This document shows, piece by piece, positions 22,010 through 32,800 of a DNA stretch of 64,000 nucleotides (position 1 is its first letter; every line of letters starts with the position of its first letter). The DNA lies in contig CAOLHI010001251.1 of assembly GCA_948474755.1 (NCBI GenBank), positions 124,001 through 188,000 on the forward strand, written 5' to 3'. The position numbers and the translations under genes were made by a program. The notes below the pieces were generated by a model. The model ran no database searches. It was given only the letters and a program-made list of their open reading frames with translations, and was not told the origin of the DNA. The stretch comes from Ctenosaura bakeri. Taxonomy: Eukaryota > Chordata > Lepidosauria > Squamata > Iguanidae.

Positions 22010-22445
22010 CAGGCCAGCGCCGTCAGGGCCCGAATCTCTCCACAGGCCTCAGCGCCTCTAGGGTTAACGCCCAAGCCGCCCGGCCCCGCCTACCGAGCCA
22101 CCTCTTAGCCCCGCCCCTTCTTAGGTCACCCTCCGGAGAGTAGCGATTGGTGCCTTCGGAGAATCTCTCGGCCTCCCATTGGCTGAGGCGGGAGCACGCG
22201 TCAGTCTTCAAGGCAGGGCTCTCTCGCCCTCACTCTCTCCCTCGCTGGAGGAGGGAAAACTTCCTTGTTATTGTGGCGGCCGGAGGGAGGAAGAAGACCC
22301 TGAGCCGGGGGCCGCCGCCGCCGCCGCCGCCTGTGGAGCCGCCTCGTTCACGGAGGCAGCGGCGGGACCTGAACTAGCCGGAGGCCGCGAGGGGTGCCTT
22401 CGCTTCCGACGCCGCTGCGCCCTTTGAGGACTCCAGGCAGGTTGG
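22010..22445 (+). promoter_or_regulatory. HERC3: CpG-island promoter and probable exon 1 of HERC3
   Basis: This is the most CpG-dense gene-proximal segment in the window and lacks a TATA box. Two ATTGG motifs (22145-22149 and 22177-22181) are inverted CCAAT boxes. A (GCC)n run follows at about 22310-22331. A CAG|GTTGGC junction near 22437-22445 could be a weak 5' splice site. The next + strand coding exon begins at 33920 with an acceptor inside the 5'UTR, so an upstream non-coding first exon is required and this is the best candidate. Exact start site and splice donor are inferred. Confidence 0.6.
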
Positions 22446-22847
22446 CCCAATGGGGGGTCTGTGGGGGGGGATGGAGGGAGACGTTCCGTCGCCCGGCGGA
22501 GGAGGGTTGTGGGTGCCGTGCAGCCCCATTGCAGGCCTCTTCGCACGGAAAAGGAACCTTTTTAGGAGAAGAAGGACCCAAGTCACCGGCCCGGAATGAC
22601 AGCAAGGGGCCGCCTCCACTTTCTTGATATGTGGCCCCCTTATCTTTTATGGGTGTGCATGTGGCTTTTTCCTCTTTTTTCCCCCTATTTTTTTAAGAAT
22701 TGGAGGGACTCCTTTGTGTACTTATCGGGCAAAACAAGAAGTGTGTGTGTGTGTTGTTGCGTCGGAGCTATTTGGGTTCTTTCGCTTTCTCTTTGGCGGT
22801 CGCCTGGTTTTCATTCTGCACTCTTGGGTCCTCTTCCTGGGGAGCCA

Positions 22848-23184
22848 GGCCATTTCCGCACTAGCCTGTTATAGCGCGATGATTCCACTTTCAACCTCCT
22901 CTGGAATCCTGGGGTTTGCAGTTTCGGGAGGGGCCGGCCGGCTGCTGCAGCCTCTCCTAGCTTGCATGTTCTTCCTCATTAATAATCTTTGCCATCTTGA
23001 CTACGGCCATGTCCGCACGAGCCTGTTATAGCGCGATGATTCCACTTTCAACCTCCTCTGGAATCCTGGGGTTTGCAGTTTCGGGAGGGGCCGGCCGGCC
23101 CCTCCCGAAACTGCAAACCCCAGGATTCCAGAGGAGGTTGAAAGTGGAATCATCGCGCTATAACAGGCTCGTGCGGACATGGCC
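22848..23184. mobile_element. Composite MITE: half palindrome + captured 63 bp + full palindrome
   Basis: 22848-22941 is a 94-bp left arm ending a few bases past the GGCCGGCC centre. 22942-23004 is identical to 20348-20410, the left flank of the MITE at 20411. 23005-23184 is a complete 180-bp palindrome. Its diagnostic bases at arm positions 7, 15, 33, 49 and 58 are G, G, T, C, A on both arms. Flanking triplets are CCA and ATA, so no clean duplication is seen. The right side abuts another partial MITE. Confidence 0.85.
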
Positions 23185-23334
23185 ATAGTGCTCTTATTCC
23201 ACTTTCAACATTCTGTAGAATTCTGGCGTTACTGAGCCCAAAGAGCTCCCTGGCTGAGAATTCTAAATTCTGTCCCGAAACTGCAAACCCCAGGATTCCA
23301 CAGGATGTTGGAAGTGGAATCATCGCGCGATAAA
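23185..23334. mobile_element. Partial Harbinger-like MITE
   Basis: TAGTGCTCTTATTCCACTTT begins mid-arm with the outer left end missing. The right arm TGTTGGAAGTGGAATCATCG is cut after CGCGATAAAA. It was probably broken by the neighbouring composite. Confidence 0.7.
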
Positions 23335-23976
23335 ATTGGGTCAGAGTTTCTGCAAAAGCAACGGGAACCCTCCGATGGACAAGCACAGCTTTACATGACT
23401 CGAAGGTGTTTCTTTCGCCATCCACCGACTGGCGACGACAGCCGCACCTTTCTTTTAAAAAACTGCCCAGACGGAGGAGCAGCCGATCCCTCTCGGCGGA
23501 TGGATGGTAGACGAATTGCCATTTCATTCCGGGGGTTTTGGCCTGGAGGCGATGCAATCATTGGCGTTTTTGCTGTTGCGCATGAAAAAGTAGGAGCCGT
23601 TGGGTGGGGGGAGATGCCTGGCGATCCGTGGGGAGGAGGATCGGGGACTTGGGAAACAAGCAGATCCAGGGCGGAGTTTGGATGGGGGTGGTGGTGGTGG
23701 TGCTGGAGACCCGGAGTCGGCGAGTTTTTCCCCGAGTTCTTCGCGCGTGGTGCCATTGATTCCACTTCGCCTCCCCTCTCCGGGGTGTCCGCTTCCCCAT
23801 TTAGGAGCCCCGAGCTGTAGGGCCGAGGAGGCATCTCCCCTTCTCTCCTCCCACCCCCCGATTTCCAGTCGTTCGGGATGATCTCATTCCTGTCTCGCTC
23901 GCTTTCGGGCGTGCGAAAAGCAAGAGGTGGTGGTGATGGGGCGTTTTTGCCAAGCGTTGCTCCAGATTAAAACCTA

Positions 23977-24625
23977 GGCCATTTCCGCACGAGCCTGTTA
24001 TAGCGCGATGATTCCACTTGCAACCTCCTCTGGCATCCTGGGGTTTGCACTTGCAAATGATTCCGCACGAGCCTGTTATAGCGCGATGATTCCACTTGCA
24101 ACCTCCTCTGGCATCCTGGGGTTTGCACTTGCAGATGATTCCGCACGAGCCTGTTATAGCGCGATGATTCCACTTGCAACCTCCTCTGGCATCCTGGGGT
24201 TTGCACTTGCAGATGATTCCGCACGAGCCTGTTATAGCGCGATGATTCCACTTGCAACCTCCTCTGGCATCCTGGGGTTTGCACTTGCAAATGATTCCGC
24301 ACGAGCCTGTTATAGCGCGATGATTCCACTTGCAACATCCTCTGGCATCCTGGGGTTTGCAGTTTCGGGAGGGGCCGGGCGGCCCCTCCCGAAACTGCAA
24401 ACCCCAGGATGCCAGAGGAGGTTGAAAGTGGAATCATCGCGCTATAACAGGCTAGTGCGGAAATGGCCGTAGTCAAGATGGCAAAGATTATTAATGAGGA
24501 AGAACATGCAAGCTAGGAGAGGCTGCAGCAGCCGGCCGGCCCCTCCCGAAACTGCAAACCCCAGGATGCCAGAGGAGGTTGCAAGTGGAATCATCGCGCT
24601 ATAACAGGCTCGTGCGGAAATGGCC
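23977..24625. mobile_element. Composite MITE with arm array, palindrome, captured 63 bp and half palindrome
   Basis: In order it holds five 78-bp arm units (23983-24372), the rest of a full palindrome to 24468, the 63-bp piece in inverse orientation (24469-24531), and a 94-bp half palindrome (24532-24625). The triplet CTA flanks the whole block on both sides (23974-23976 and 24626-24628), so it behaves as one inserted unit. Its right portion is the mirror image of the composite at 22848-23184. Frames of 154-199 codons across it are repeat artefacts. Confidence 0.87.
23983..24372 (+). repeat. Five 78-bp tandem copies of a MITE arm
   Basis: The motif TTCCGCACGAGCCTGTTATA recurs at 23983, 24061, 24139, 24217 and 24295, exactly 78 bp apart. 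Units are nearly identical, differing for example by GCAAATGA versus GCAGATGA at the junction. Each carries CACTTGCAACCTCC rather than the usual CACTTTCAACCTCC. The last unit runs on into the palindrome centre. Confidence 0.95.
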
Positions 24626-24929
24626 CTAGACTGGGTAGCTCGGTTTAGCTTCGGCCATAAAATAATTCTTAATATTCACAAGAATAGCAGTTGCGATGAT
24701 GGTGAGGATGATTTTTTAGAAATCGGATTGGATTGGAAGACGCGGTGTTCGGGTCCACCCCAGCGCAGACGTTTCCCTCTTGAATCCGTTCCCTCCCCCT
24801 TGAAAGCCGTGGCGTGTTTTCTGCTTCGGCCTGGCTGGCTCTGGAGAGATGCGAAGGCAAACCAGGAGGCATCAGACGCCCGGCGGGGCTGGCTAAAAAT
24901 AATAATAATAATACTACTGGCTAAATCGG

Positions 24930-25170
24930 AGGCGGGCGCGGAGCCACGTGCTTGCGGGCGCACATGCCGCTTCCACCGGTTCGGGAGTTCGCGGGAGGAG
25001 GCGTGGGCGCGCGTGTGGCTGCGTGCGCGCTCGTGGCCGCGCGCGCGCGCTCGTGCGGGGTGGGTGGACGTGCTCCTGCTGGCGTGTGCTGCCTGCACGC
25101 GCCGGCTGATCCTCTCTGACCTCTCCCTTCTGCGCTGGAGGGAAGCACGAACGAGAAAGAGGAGGACTCG
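24930..25170. other. Very CpG-rich segment in HERC3 intron 1
   Basis: A purine/pyrimidine-alternating GCGCGCGC run lies near 25038-25050, with dense CpG on both sides. It may be the downstream shore of the HERC3 CpG island or a second promoter. No exon can be supported. The 184-codon frame here has low-complexity Arg/Ala content typical of GC-rich non-coding DNA. Confidence 0.5.
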
Positions 25171-25283
25171 CTAGCAAAACCCGGTGGAAGGAAGCCTGGC
25201 CGATTTGGTGCGGATTAGAGGCTTGGGTTTAGAAGCCAGATCCAGGGATTGGCAAATCTAAGGGTTTTGTTTTGTCACTCTCA

Positions 25284-25618
25284 GGCCATTTCCGCACGAG
25301 CCTGTTATAGCGCGATGATACCACTTTCAACCTCCTCTGGCATCCTGGGGTTTGCAGTTTCGGGAGGGGCCGGGCGTGGGAAAAGCAAAAGGTGGTGATG
25401 GGGCGTTTTTGCAAAGCGTTGCTCCAGATTAAAACCAAGACCATTTCTGCACGAGCCTGTTATAGCGCGATGATTCCACTTTCAACATCCTCTGGCATCC
25501 TGGGGTTTGCAGTTTTGGGAGGGGCCGGCTGGCCCCTCCCGAAACTGCAAACCCCAGGATGCCAGAGGATGTTGAAAGTGGAATCATTGCGCTATAACAG
25601 GCTCGTGCGGAAATGGCC
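25284..25618. mobile_element. Composite MITE: half palindrome + captured 68 bp + full palindrome
   Basis: 25284-25370 is a left arm. 25371-25438 repeats 23906-23976, the DNA immediately left of the composite at 23977, with one 3-bp GGT unit fewer. 25439-25618 is a full palindrome with diagnostic bases T, G, T, A, C on both arms. TCA flanks the whole block (25281-25283 and 25619-25621), showing that all three parts were inserted together. The donor and arm share CGGGCGTG at the capture junction. Confidence 0.9.
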
Positions 25619-25945
25619 TCATTAGCACAGTGCTACTGCTTGGGTAGATCCCTGATTCTCAAATTTGGAGCTTCAGGTTGATGTTGGACTACAGCTCCCA
25701 GAAACCCCGGGCAGTATGTTGAAAAGAAGGGCTTCTGGGGGTTGTAGTCTGACAATGTCTTGAAAGGCCATTCCTTCCTGCCATTCCTCATGCCTGCAGG
25801 GGCTTCTGGGAGTTGTAGTTCGGTACCCGAGGATCCAGCGTTGGGACTCTTGTACAACTGGGGAGTTAACCTGAACCGATGAGTACATATGTATGCAGGC
25901 ATGGAACACAGTAGCTGAGAAATGGCTGCAAATCTAGGAAACCTT

Positions 25946-26147
25946 GACCATTTCCGCACTACGGTGTTAAAGTGCTGCTATTCCACTGTCAACCTCCTAT
26001 GGAATTCTGGGGTTTGTAGTTTAGGGAAGGGCACTTCGAATTCTCAGCCAAGGAACTCTTTGGTCTCAGTAAATGACAAACCCCAGAATTCCATAGGGCG
26101 TTGAAAGTGGAATAGCAGTGGTTTAACACTGTAGTGCGGAAATGGCC
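25946..26147. mobile_element. Harbinger-like MITE, long variant
   Basis: The ends are GACCATTTCCGCACTAC and GTAGTGCGGAAATGGCC, and the target duplication is CTT (25943-25945 and 26148-26150). The interior has AATTCTCAGCCAAGGAACTC between the arms, as in 52048-52249. Confidence 0.88.
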
Positions 26148-26371
26148 CTTGTTTTCACATCTCCCTGTGTAGTAGTGCAGTAGGTGGTCTTAGCCCTTTT
26201 TTGTCCCCCTTTCTCTCTTTAATTGCTTTCCTCCCTTCTCTACCTCCTTCTGTAATAATAACAAATTTAGATTATAGGGTTGCTGCAGGGACTACTCAGA
26301 CCTTGTAATGTTAGTTAGTTTAATAGTAATTACTGTAAATTTGGCCCCACCCCCAAAAGCTAGATTCTTAA

Positions 26372-26596
26372 TGCTACGGTCAGTATTCTAAAGGCAGCCA
26401 ATCCCATCTGATCCTAGAAGCTAAACAGGGTCAGCTTTAGTCATTACCTGGGTGGGAGATCACCAACAAATACCAAGGGCTGTAGGCTATATTGCAGGAA
26501 CTGTCAAAACCACCTCTGAGGATTCCTTGCCTAAGAGAGGCTTATGAAATTCATGGGGTTGCCATAAGTTAACAGATGATTTGAAGACATACACAC
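26372..26596 (+). mobile_element. 5S-rRNA-derived SINE
   Basis: It begins GCTACGGTCAG, like the 5S rRNA start GCCTACGGCCA, and keeps CCATCTGATCCTAGAAGC, AACAGGGTCAGC, GGGTGGGAGATCACC and GGGCTGTAGGCT in 5S order. The SINE tail has TCATGGGGTTGCCATAAG. Confidence 0.85.
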
Positions 26597-27051
26597 ATGG
26601 TTGCAATACATGTAATATATAATACTGAGATCCACTGAACACTGAAACCAGTTTGAAAATGTAGGGGTGAGGTCCAGTAGCCATCCATTAAAGCTTTTTA
26701 TTGGCAACCAGTCCAGCAAGGGGGGTCATAGCCTACTTTGAGAGGAAAGTCCACAGCAATCAGCCAGAAGGCCTCTTTCAAGTCCTTCCTAAATGTGTCT
26801 GTGAGGATTAGCTGGACCAAGAGAAGGACTTCCAGGTTCTGAATCTTAAAAACCTGGGTATGTTCCTGTGAGGAAATATACCCCTTAGAATTTGGCTCTT
26901 CACTTGCTCTGTCTTGGAAACAAACAGCAAAAGCTGCTACTTGGTTTGTTTGTTTTTTAAATGTTGGGATGTTACAAGCCATTGGCTTTTGGTATTTGAA
27001 AAAACCACTTATGAGAGAAGCCATGCACTCTTTGTAAAAGTCACATGTGTT

Positions 27052-27268
27052 CAAGTTGTTTTCAACTTATGGAGATCGCAAGGTGAACATATTGTAGGAC
27101 TTTCTTAGCAAGATTTGTTCAGAGAGGGTTTGCCTTTGCCTTCCTCTGAGGTTGAAAGAGTGTGATGTAGCCAAGTCACCCAGTGGGTTTCCATGGCCAA
27201 GTCGGGATTCAAACCCTGGTCTCCAAAGTCATGATCCCAACACTCTACTACATTGTTCTGGCTCTCAA
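27052..27268 (-). mobile_element. tRNA-derived SINE, reverse orientation
   Basis: AGCAAGATTTGTTCAGAGAG, then CAAGTCACCCAGTGGGTTTC, then GGGATTCAAACCCTGGTCTC (a B-box complement) follow in the SINE order. It lies in HERC3 intron 1. Confidence 0.83.
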
Positions 27269-28547
27269 AAGAATTAGCATTGCACTGCAAAAAAACCAAA
27301 GCTATCCCTTGTTATATTGCAGTTGTAATGTGGTTTAGTTATTGTTTTAACTAAGTTATTTCTCAGTTATTGCAAAAAAAGGAATTAATGGCAAAAGAAG
27401 AATTGCAAATAAAATACTTTGACTGATTATTTGTGAGCTCTGACACAACTACTTACTACATGGAAAGTGCTGCACATCTATTAAGTGGTGGTGGTGTTAA
27501 AAATTCAGGCTAGGTGACTCAGCAATAGAAGAGGGAAACTTGTGTAGTAAAAGGCCTGTCTTTGATGGGACGTGGGAAGGTGACTTTCCAGTGTCAGGTC
27601 GTTGATCCATCTGTTATTCTGCACACCAGTGGTCTAAAACCTTTTTAGAGTCTCTAACTCAGACATGCCTTTTGAGACTTCTTGTTTTATTAAAAATATA
27701 CTCAGTATGGTGGTAATGCTGCTGGTACATTCCTTAGGTCAAAGAATGCCCAGCGTTCTGGCTGGAATCTACCAGTTGGATGTGTAATCTTGTAACCTGA
27801 CCCTCCTAGGTATCAGACACTTCTTTCACAGCCTGAATATACCAGGAATTGAATTTGAAATCTTCTGCTTGCAAAATAGATACTGTCTACTGAGCTGTGC
27901 TTCTTCTGTGTCTGTTACTCTCCTGCAGATAGGTAGATATTGAACTTCTAGTGTGAAATAATGTTTAATTTTTTGCTTTCTTGATTTCCATCCCCTGTTA
28001 ATTTTTTGCACCTTTTGTGTTAGGTTTTGTCCTCTATATTCAGAGGAAGGCAAATACATTTATAAAGGAAAGACTCCTGTCCTTCAGTTATTATTCCTCC
28101 TGCTGAACTATATAAAGTATTGCTTGTATATTAAAACAACATCTCAGTCAGTGGGGGTTTGTCTACTGTTGTGTTAGCTGTGGCAAAGTGCAGATCTGAT
28201 ATATGAAAAGTTCAGCTTATTATTCTCACTTGACCATAGGCTCTGGCGTTGATGGCTTTGAGTGATTTATGTTGTCTGTAATGAACCATCTGTACTTGTA
28301 AAATAGCTTTTTAGATAACATTTGAAGAAAAAGAAGAAAGAAGTAGGGAATAGCCTAATTAGATCCACAGTACATTTTGCTATGAAATACTGACATCCTC
28401 TTCACATCCTACCTGCATGTATAGGAAAGACAGGAAAAGAGAGAGGACTAAACTTGGGCCTGATGCCTGCGCATCCAGCAAAGGGACTCAGCATGGTAGG
28501 AGAGAAGCACTTGATAGCTGTATTTTTTTCTAGGTGTGTTGAACAAG

Positions 28548-28727
28548 AGATGTAGTGGTTTGAACATTGAACTAGTACTCTGGAGATCGGCTCGATTCCC
28601 TACTCAGCCATGGAAACACACTAGATGACCTTGGGCATGCCACACAGCCCCAGAAAACCCCATGATAGGCTCATCTTGGGGTCACCATAAGTTTGGAAAC
28701 AGCTTGAAGGCACACGACAACAGCAAC
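28548..28727 (+). mobile_element. tRNA-derived SINE
   Basis: GATGTAGTGGTTTGAACATT (head), GATGACCTTGGGCATGCCAC (body) and GGGGTCACCATAAG...GCTTGAAGGCACACGACAA (tail). The body carries an internal deletion. Confidence 0.83.
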
Positions 28728-29419
28728 ACATAGTGATTGAAAGTTGCAATTTCCCAGTTTGACTGATATTAAATACCTTTGCTGTGTTACTGGTAACTTT
28801 ATGAGAAATGTCTGTTGGCCTCCAGTAGTCCTTTGGCCACTGTGGGAAACAGGATTCTGAATGTACAGAGATGGAAAAGTTATTTTTTTGGACTACCATT
28901 CTCAAAATCCCATAACTAGCATGACCATGCTGGCTCAGAATTCTGGAAGTTGTCATTCTCCTAAAGTGACTTTTCCAGCCTCTAGGTTTGAACAGGCTGC
29001 ACATGAAAGTTGGGGCTAACCCATATGGCCTACCTTCCTGTTTTTTTGCAATCTATGGTGGACATGCATGCACTTTCCTTAAGACAAATCACAATATGAT
29101 AGATAGATATTTGTGTCCCTTGAAGTTGTGTCTCTGGTTTCTGGTCCTGCTTTGTTCAGATTAATAACTGAAGCCACTGGTGAACAAATGTAGTCCTCTA
29201 AAATGGTGTTGGACTACAGCTGCCATCACAGCAAGTCAGCACAGCCATTGCTGAGGAGTGATGGGAGTTGTAATCTAACAGCAGCATCAGGAGGGCCACA
29301 ATTTTCCCCACCCCTAATTAAAACTAATTGCATTTTTTCTGATGTAGATGAAACAGCAAGCTACAGTTATAAATGGAAGCTGATGTTTCCAGTTTGCTTA
29401 TTGTGGTCACACTGGAGAA

Positions 29420-29475
29420 AGAGAGTTTTCTTGGCAAGATTTATTCATAGGTGGTTTGCCATTGTCTTTCTCTGA
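29420..29475 (-). mobile_element. tRNA-SINE fragment
   Basis: TTTCTTGGCAAGATTTATTC then GGTGGTTTGCCATTGTCTTT match the middle of reverse-oriented SINEs in this window. Neither end is present. Confidence 0.6.
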
Positions 29476-29597
29476 ATATACCCTCCAACATCTAATATTC
29501 TTTCCAAATTTAGGAGTAATATACTTGGATAATATGTTTATTGAGATCAAACAAAAATGTTTGAGCTTCCTGGACATTGTTTTGTGGATGTGCCTTA

Positions 29598-29803
29598 AAC
29601 TCATCTATCGACTTATGGCAAATCCATGAAATTCATAGGGTTTTCTTAGGCAAGGGATGCTCAGAGGTGGTTTTGCTACTTCCTTTCTCTGACGTATAGC
29701 CTATAGTATCTGGTGTCCGTTGATGGTCTTCTGTTGAAGTACTGTCTAGGGCTGACTCTGCTTAGCTTCTGAGATCAGAGAGGATCTGGTACCTTTAGGG
29801 GTA
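29598..29803 (-). mobile_element. 5S-rRNA-derived SINE, reverse orientation
   Basis: Read on -, GATCTCAGAAGCTAAGCAGA and GTCAGCCCTAGACAGTACTT correspond to the 5S internal region. On + it begins with the tail complement, TCGACTTATGGCAAATCC. Confidence 0.8.
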
Positions 29804-32800
29804 TTTAGGCACTTAGTTGTGCTTTGTTTTAATTTATGTTGTTAGCTATGTTCCTAGCTACCTTTGGTCCCATGCTGGGAGAAAGGTGTAATATAAATTA
29901 AATAAATACGAAACATGATGTTAATCACATGACTTACTTGTAGAGATACGGAAGTATTAGCTGGTGCTTGGAATGGGGATGAGCACAGAACATACAAGCC
30001 CAAGGTTTGGTTGAAGGAACTGTGTCTTTTCCCCTGCTCCAAATTTACCCCTGCCAAATTTCTTGGATATGTAACTTCATTCACGTTGAGCCATATGGCT
30101 TTGAGTTGATGTGATGGGCTTCCATCTTACTTTATTTCATAGGATGAACTGAGATAACACATGAGCCCTGAGGACAAGAAGTGCTTTCCACACAGAGGCT
30201 GTTGTGGAGGGAGCCAGCAGTAAATTACATAACAAAGGTGCTGTCAACAGAAACAGATTTGTTCGAGCATTACTGTCTAATGAACGAGAGTACTCAAGTT
30301 TTATTTGCTGCCTTTGCTACTGTGCCAGCTGGCAGGTAGCATTAAGAAAATGTTTGCCGTAATCTGTGCTTTGTTTGGGGAGTGTGTTTTTTAAACTTCC
30401 AGAAAAGTGGAAGGGAGTTATTCTAGCAACATGGGTGGCATTTCGTCCAGAATTGGAGACATAACAGGGTGGTTTGTATTTTGTTTATTTATTTATGTTG
30501 TTTATATCACTCTTTCTTTCCAAAATGGAAATTTATGTAAACAATTGAGTTTGTACATGTTCTGACTCAAAGGGTAGCTGGATAAGCTCCGAAATGACCA
30601 TCTGAGCTATGTCGTGCACTGACAGTTCTTCAGTATTTAAAAATCTTTTTTTCCTCTTTGTGCAACAATAAAGCATGTTTACAGGAAGATACACTGACAG
30701 ATTCCTGCTTTCTCAGAGGTTAGCCTATTAGGCAGAGAATCTGCTGTGAAGCTTCTCATTGTCTGTTTACCTTTACCCTGACACAGTACAACACATTTGA
30801 CGGCTGATGTGGGAAAGGAGAAAATTGGAGATGTCTGATGTTAGAAATGGCCAGCCATTCTCTTATATGAACAGGTGACAATTTGTTTCAGCAGCCTATG
30901 TACTCAAATGGGAACAGTGTGGAGAATATTATTAGTAATGTCCCCTGCACAAGGATGGTATGCAGGCTTGTTAAGGGTTCCCTGTTTTTCAAAATGTGAA
31001 TAGCTGTTGAATATGGGTCAGTTGGTCCTAAGAGAGGAATGACTGCTGTTCCAAAAAGGAGAAAGAGTTCCACATGAGTGAGCAGGTGCAATCTATCTGG
31101 GCTGTGAGGAGTTGAGACCTCAGCAGCCACTGATTTTGGAGTTTTCTGGCCATTCTTTTCCCCCCTAACTTGGTCTGATGCCACTTCTTGGAACTGGAAT
31201 GGTAAATAAAAGCACATTTGCATGTTGGCAGCAACATTCTCTGTTGCGTGGGTTTATATGTTTCATAGGAAATTTTTCATTTCATAGGGCTTGTAATTGG
31301 GTTCCAGGTTCCGGATCTTTCCTAGTTGCCAGCTCTTTATCCTCAACAACTATTTTGTTCTTGGACATTTGTTCTTATTTACTACATTTGTTCTTCACTC
31401 TTCTTTCAAAGGACTCAAAGTGATTTAAACTGTAAATGGCTTACAATCATAATGGCTTACAAATTTAGGGATGATGAACTCAAAGGAATAGAGTGGAAAT
31501 TGGGGTGGGGGAAATAAGCAAATTTGTGCATTAACTCTTTTACACCATTGCATGATGAAGTTGCGTGATAATTCTGTGGAATGATCACTGCCAGATCACA
31601 GGGAAAATTACCTCGTTGGATTATATCTCGCAGAATCTTCCAGCCAGCGTGATCAATGGCCATTTTGCCTGGGTGATTCACAGTTGTTGTTCCCCCAAAG
31701 TAGATTTTCCAATTTCTGTTCACTGCAGGGAACAGTTTTAGGAGGAGATGAACCAAAATAACAGTTGGTGTCATGCAAGCTGACAGGGGAGGTTTACTCT
31801 CTTTCTTCTCACTTGAGTGCTGTCCAAGAGGAAACAGCCACAGACAGACGGTTCTAAGAGGAGAAAAATCCAAATAGGATTTTGATCTGGTTAACAAAGG
31901 AACCTTAAAATGTCTTACCTGGAGTGGTAGGTGGCCTTCATGTCAGTGAGTCAGTAAATCTACCCCAGATTCTAGTCTGAACTTTAAAGTTGCTACCCAG
32001 GGTGCCAAACCTATATTAGGGATAGGGATAGGAAATTTGGATTGTTCCTTTAAAGTTCAGACTGCGAAGTTGAAGTGAAGGCACTGCCCTGCTGACACCA
32101 CTGCCTCTTGCTTGGATGCAGCTAGTTGTTTTTAACCTCAGACAACATGCATTATGAGAAGCAGCCTCAGGTTACAAGCTAGTTTTTGCCAAATATAGGC
32201 ATAGTTCAGTTAATAAAGCTTCTGACAAAGAAGCTTCTTTTTACAAAGTCTTTTTGAGCCTGTCCAGTCCCATTTTTCTTTCTTGTCTGTGTCTGGCTGG
32301 ATAGTTTTTAGCAGCATCTGCATTGGGAGGATGCTGGTGATAGGTTGCAACTATACTTAGCATTGGAACATTGATTTGGTAGGTCTGCTCTGGTTGGGAC
32401 TGACCAAGAGAATTCTAGCCAGTGTTTTTGGATAGACATTGTTCACTTAGTCGGCTTAAAACCTATCGAGTGAGACCTGCATATTGAAAAAATATCGGAA
32501 AAGTATTTTGAGAAATACAATTTCTATGTTATTTTGCTCGCAGAGAGCTTCTCTTAGGACAGAAGGTTAAAATTAGTACTGTTTCTATTTTGTCAAACTT
32601 TCACATAGACACTTGCTGTTTGAAAGATGAGAAGATAACTGATGTCTCTTTTCTTGTGTTAACCTTTTTCCTATACTAGTGGAGGTAGGTTCCTCATCAG
32701 GAAGTTTCACAACTGTGATTGCATTAAGGAAGCTTGTTGCAGCCAGGATAAAACAGTCTCTTGTAGCAGCTAAATCAGTTGTATAAATAAGCCTACATAA

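Noticed and set aside
22147..22627. Several 76-92 codon frames over the CpG island
   Set aside because: These are GC-rich frames in promoter/5'UTR sequence, overlapping on both strands, with none recognisable.
23983..24372. CRISPR-like regular array
   Set aside because: The repeats are contiguous with no unique spacers, in a eukaryotic genome, and each unit is a transposon arm.
23801..24476. Open frames of 154-199 codons on both strands with 26-residue repeats
   Set aside because: They are translations of the 78-bp MITE arm array. A period divisible by three keeps all such frames open, with no start context, homology or conservation.
24620..25174. 184-codon frame in the CpG-rich part of HERC3 intron 1
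   Set aside because: It starts in a MITE end, has low-complexity Arg/Ala content and no domain. It is a product of high GC.
26372..26480. Genuine 5S rRNA gene
   Set aside because: The 5S similarity is diverged, lacks a T-run terminator and runs into a SINE tail shared with other SINEs.
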